DNA of 64,000 nucleotides from positions 682,001 through 746,000 of the forward strand of contig NC_003076.8 of NCBI RefSeq assembly GCF_000001735.4, in the 5' to 3' direction. Source of the DNA: Arabidopsis thaliana. Its lineage: Eukaryota > Streptophyta > Magnoliopsida > Brassicales > Brassicaceae. Shown here one piece after another: positions 60,801 to 64,000 of the stretch (positions within the stretch are counted from its first letter, which is position 1; each line of letters opens with the position of its first letter). The position numbers were made by a program, and so were the translations under genes. The notes beneath the pieces were generated by a model. The model was not told the origin of the DNA. It saw only the letters and a program-made list of their open reading frames with translations, and made no database searches.

Positions 60801-61910
60801 GCATATTTCAGATCTGTTTGTACTCTTTTTTTGGGTGCTCGAATTAGAAGAAAAAAACAAATCAATCGTCAATGAACCCATGCTTGTTCTACTTCTAACA
60901 AAACTTTCGTTATGATTTTGGCTAACTATGTACATGTTTTTATTTTATTTTTTGAACAAAGATGTACATGTTTTACTAGGTGAAGTTTATTACTAGACTA
61001 TCATTTCATCGCTTCTGAATTTATTTATTAGTGAAAATAGAGGTTAGATTTAGTGCCAATATATTGTTCGATATCACATTTTGACTTCTCTCGGGTGTAC
61101 ACTAAATTACGTTTAATTCTTCGTATTACTTTTCTTGGCTTTAATTTTGTTTACGAGTAATTTGTACTTCCAAGTTTTGTAAAATCTTTATATAAAAAGT
61201 AGTGGAAAAATAAATACAAATTACAAAAAGGCTTTTTTGAGTTCCTAAAACTTTTTGGGAGTCAAAGATGGTGCTCTCTTTAAACAACGGGAACTTTTTG
61301 CATCGACCTATATGCTTTGTTCTTGGGACACAGAACATTTTCCTTTGCCAAATACAATTTCTTGGGTGGATAAAATTTTCCTTTTATATTAAAATAGGAG
61401 TTGAAACTATGTCCAATTAAATTAATATGTAGATCCGAAACATAGCTAGTACATATCAACGTAGATTTTTTATAAAATAAGTAATAAATAAAGAGCTACT
61501 GTTTCTTAGTCTCAAAATACCTTATAAAAAGATATTGTTTTGTTTTATAAAGAATAAAATGAAATTTGTTAAGAAGATATATATATATATATATATCTCA
61601 ATTAGTCTATATATAGGGAGTATATATATATATAGTTATTGATTACTGCTTCTAAAATATGCAACAATTATATTGGTACGTATATAAATTGTTTTTTTTT
61701 AAAAAATAAATAAATTCAATTTGTAGAAAAAAAAAACTTATTACAAATAACATAAAACAATAAAATGCCGAAACTAAGAAACCCTTTAAAGTTATGACCG
61801 TAATAGTTAAATGTTGTATCTACAATCCTTTGAAACTATATCTATGTGAATGAAGATTTTAGTTGAATAAAGAATAAATCCAAAAATATCATCAAATTAT
61901 GCATCAACAT
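57886..61910. promoter_or_regulatory. Long intergenic region between LECRK-VIII.2 and JACKDAW
   Basis: 57886-58190 is the leader and promoter of the receptor kinase, with CACGTG-type words at about 58085 and 58145. The remainder is AT-rich with no supported gene. Site II-like TGGGCC/GGGCCT words cluster at 58955-59200. A direct duplication lies at 60340-60475. An (AT)n tract lies at 61578-61640. Much of this may regulate JACKDAW. Confidence 0.45.
60340..60475. repeat. Diverged direct duplication of about 40 bp
   Basis: The words AAAGGATGATAATAGAAGAC (60346-60365) and AAAGGGATGATAATAGAAGA (about 60429-60448) start two copies about 84 bp apart. Both continue with an ATGCTCATGAG / GTGCATGAGAATC-like stretch. 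Confidence 0.65.
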
Positions 61911-61989
61911 TAAGGGTGTCAAAATGGATCAAAATTCATGGATCAAGTCAACTCAACTCAATCCGTAAACTCTAATGAGTTCAAAATTT

Positions 61990-62125
61990 TGACTCAAATG
62001 AGTTGATGAGTCAAATGAGTTGATGAGTCAATTGGTTTGATGAGTAAAATGAGTTGATGAGTCAATTGGTTTGATGAGTAAAATGAGTTGATGAGTCAAT
62101 TGGTTTGATGAGTAAAATGAGTTGG
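61990..62125. repeat. 34-bp tandem repeat inside the hAT-like element
   Basis: At least three almost identical copies of a 34-bp unit (TGAGTTGATGAGTCAATTGG then TTTGATGAGTAAAA) lie in direct succession after a partial copy. The TGAGTTGATGAG core repeats the subterminal words of the element. Confidence 0.85.
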
Positions 62126-62312
62126 GTTGTAATGGTTAATGGTTTCAATGGTTTACCCAATTAACCCATCAAGTTTTGTAAAATTGAATTAAACCAACTA
62201 AAATCTCTAAACCAATGCCAATTTAAGTTTAACCAACACAACTAAACCGATTTAATAAAATTAATATTTTTCTAAATTTCTTAAATATACAAGCGATGAA
62301 ATTGAGAAAAAA

Positions 62313-62890
62313 GTAAACTCGTAATTTTCCACCAAAAAACATAAACCCGTGATTTTCCTGCCAAAAATTTAAACCCGTGATTTTTCCCCCAAAAACGTAA
62401 CCCGAGATTTTTCTGCCAAAAATATAAACCCGTGATTTTTCTGTCAAAAACTTAAACCCGTGATTTTCCCGCCAAAAACGTAAACCCGAGATTTTTCCGC
62501 CAAAAACGTAAATCCATAATTTTTCCGCCAAAAACGTAAACTCATAATTTTCCCGCCAAAAAACATAAACCCGTAATTTTCCCGCCAAAAACGTAAACCC
62601 ATGATTTTTCCGCCAAAAACGTAAACCCGTGATTTTCCCGCCAAAAACGTAAATCCGTGATTTTCCCGCCAAAAACGTAAACCTAAGATTTTCCCGCCAA
62701 AAACGTAAACTCGTAATTTTCCCGCCAAAAACGTAAATCTTTTAAACACCGTGATTTTCCCGCCAAAAATGTAAATCCGTGATTTTCCCGCCAAAAACGT
62801 AAACCCGAGATTTTCCCGCCAAAAATGTAAACCCGTAATTTTCCGCCAAAAACGTAAACCCGTGATTTTCCCGCCAAAAACGTAAATCCG
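62313..62890. repeat. 28-bp minisatellite, about 20 copies
   Basis: The unit is AAACCCGTGATTTTCCCGCC followed by AAAAACGT, repeated head to tail with point changes and 1-2-base indels. Long open frames on the minus strand (62229-62877) only reflect the repeat and its lack of stops; their GGK-rich products are not proteins. GC content is higher than in the surrounding AT-rich DNA, and each unit carries CpG-type cytosines. Confidence 0.9.
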
Positions 62891-63034
62891 TAAAAAGTGG
62901 AATCCGTAAATATCCTAAGTTTGATGATAATGAATTAATAATGATAATTATTTATTATTGTTTTATAATAGTAATTAATTAAATTATTATTTAAATGGGT
63001 TAATCCATTTAACAACTCAACCCATCAAATTAAA

Positions 63035-63100
63035 TGAGTTATGGGTTGACCTAACCCATTTAACAAAATGAGTTGGGTCAACCCATAACTCATTTAACCC
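63035..63100. repeat. Inverted repeat near the right end of the hAT-like element
   Basis: AAATGAGTTATGGGTTGACC and GGTCAACCCATAACTCATTT are exact reverse complements of each other, separated by about 25 bp. They could form a hairpin in the element's subterminal region. Confidence 0.75.
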
Positions 63101-63156
63101 TAAACTCATTTGATTATGAGTTGAGTTGAGTTGGGTTACCCATTTTAACACCCCTA

Positions 63157-63848
63157 ATTAACATACACTAATTGATGATATATATTTTTCAAATAACAAT
63201 ATCATCTAAAATATAATTTAGATTACATCCCTTAAATATTTATACCTTCTCCCAACTTATAAACACACCATAGATGTACACATGCACGTGTGTCTATCTA
63301 AACTGCAAGAAAGGAAGAGACTGGCCTTTTCGAAGAAAATAATTATTTACAAAAAATCACTTTCCCTTTTAGAAAATAATTTACTAGTCGACTACAAAAA
63401 AAAGGGTAGATCTCTATATGTACATCTCCCAGATCTCTCAACATTATTTATACAATTTTTTCTTTTATTCCTGCAAGAGTTTTTTTTTGTTTATAACAAC
63501 AAATCCTCTTTCAATATAATCTTTATATATACGTATACTTTCGTGCCTTGAAATTTTCTTCCTCATCTTCTTTGGTCTTTTCTTGTCATTTGGCATAACC
63601 AAAGAGTCAAGCACATTCAAACATTCTCAAGCCCTAAAACCCAAAAAAAACTTATATGCTCTTGTTCTTGTTCTTCTTCTCCCCTCAGCATATTAAACCC
63701 TAATTAACTATCTCTTTTGTTTGTATACTGTTATAAACCTCCTGATCATCTTCTTGTTTTCTTGCAAGATTTTATAAAAAAAAAACAAAACCCAGCTGTT
63801 CTTGTTCTTGTTCTTTAGCTCCGATCCGTTTTAAATTAAAACACAGAT
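63157..63848 (+). promoter_or_regulatory. Proximal promoter and 5' leader of JACKDAW
   Basis: The region after the hAT-like element leads into pyrimidine-rich leader sequence (CTTGTTCTTGTTCTT words at about 63660-63815). No upstream open frame of note. A TATATATACG box candidate lies at about 63524. Proximal control of JKD is limited to about 0.7 kb between the transposon and the ATG. Confidence 0.5.
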
Positions 63849-64000
63849 ATGCAGATGATTCCAGGAGATCCATTTTCTATTTCATCCTCCATGGGAGGGT
63901 TTGTTCATCAAGAAACACACCTTCATCATCTTCAGCAGCAGATCCCTGACCTTAACCCTAATTCTAACCCTAACCCAAATGCGAAACCAAACTCTTCATC
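63849..64000 (+). CDS. JKD: C2H2 zinc-finger transcription factor JACKDAW (5' end only)
   Basis: The window holds the first 50 codons (MQMIPGDPFSISSSMGGFVH, then QETHLHHLQQQIPDLNPNSN and PNPNAKPNSSS). This matches the N-terminus of JKD/IDD10, a BIRD-family zinc-finger protein that works with SHORT-ROOT and SCARECROW in root ground-tissue patterning. The zinc fingers lie beyond the window. The ATG at 63849 is the first after the leader. The PNSNPNPN stretch is coded by telomere-like CCCTAA repeats. Matches At5g03150. Confidence 0.93.
   Translation, partial: MQMIPGDPFSISSSMGGFVHQETHLHHLQQQIPDLNPNSNPNPNAKPNSS

Larger units (their letters stand above)
61911..63156. mobile_element. Non-autonomous hAT-like element with minisatellite core
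   Basis: The left end reads TAAGGGTGTCAAAATGG. The right end, on the other strand, reads TAGGGGTGTTAAAATGG, so the terminal inverted repeats match at 15 of 17. Flanking 8-mers ATCAACAT (61903-61910) and ATTAACAT (63157-63164) match at 7 of 8, fitting the 8-bp hAT target duplication. Inside are subterminal AACTCAACTCA/TGAGTTGAGTT words, a 34-bp tandem repeat, a 28-bp minisatellite and a right-hand inverted repeat. No transposase is encoded. It lies about 0.7 kb upstream of the JACKDAW start codon. Confidence 0.8.

Noticed and set aside
62229-62877. Long minus-strand open frames giving GGK-rich repetitive proteins
   Set aside because: They arise from the 28-bp minisatellite, which lacks stops in these frames. 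There is no start context or family, and the three frames give the same repeated peptide.
62313-62890. Regular repeats that might suggest a CRISPR array
   Set aside because: The 28-bp units abut directly with no unique spacers, and the genome is a plant. This is a minisatellite.

Overview
The window is plant nuclear DNA and almost certainly comes from the upper arm of Arabidopsis thaliana chromosome 5, in the At5g029xx to At5g03150 interval. Introns are short and AT-rich with GT-AG borders. The gene order matches what I remember of that interval: PEC1, a PWWP protein, RPS23B, a kelch F-box cluster, TIM14-3, IQD2, IMPA-9, LPP-gamma, LECRK-VIII.2 and JACKDAW. Locus names are from memory. Exon borders were read from the sequence by joining splice sites in phase.

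Layout. 1-2.5 kb holds an F-box/LRR gene. 2.6-7.3 kb (minus) holds PEC1, a plastid-envelope POLLUX-like ion channel with more than 20 exons. 8.9-10.9 kb holds a PWWP protein. 11.3-12.4 kb (minus) holds ribosomal protein S23, with site II and telo-box elements upstream. 13.4-15.4 kb holds an alpha/beta hydrolase. 16-26.3 kb is a tandem array of kelch F-box genes, all on the plus strand. It mixes intact copies, one frameshifted copy, one with a broken F-box, one with no F-box, and two short C-terminal relics. Duplicated 3' flanks and a duplicated piece of TIM14-3 show how the array grew. 26.5-30.4 kb (minus) holds TIM14-3 and IQD2. 33.3-39.4 kb (minus) holds two small coiled-coil genes of unknown function and importin-alpha 9. 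40-40.7 kb holds a lipid/dolichyl phosphate phosphatase.

41.6-44.5 kb is rich in repeats. It has a four-copy array of an unrecognised unit of about 145 bp, a possible spliced minus-strand transcript, and a poly(A)-tailed retroposon with a 15-bp target duplication, probably Sadhu-like. A second F-box/LRR gene (44.8-46.5 kb) has C-terminal exons that are out of phase. An Arg/Ser-rich unknown protein (48.3-49.2 kb) and a small secreted-peptide gene (52.1-52.7 kb) follow. 54.1-54.7 kb holds relics of two unrelated genes, a methyltransferase and a short-chain dehydrogenase, side by side. 55.7-57.9 kb (minus) holds an L-type lectin receptor kinase. A non-autonomous hAT-like element with a 28-bp minisatellite core (61.9-63.2 kb) lies in the long upstream region of JACKDAW, whose coding start is at 63849.

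The genes do not form a pathway. This is ordinary euchromatic housekeeping and regulatory content interrupted by one fast-evolving F-box cluster and a few small mobile elements. I saw no LTR retroelement, virus-like element, CRISPR array or tRNA gene. The least-described items are the secreted peptide, the repeat array near 42 kb, the two-relic locus near 54 kb and the recombination history of the kelch cluster.
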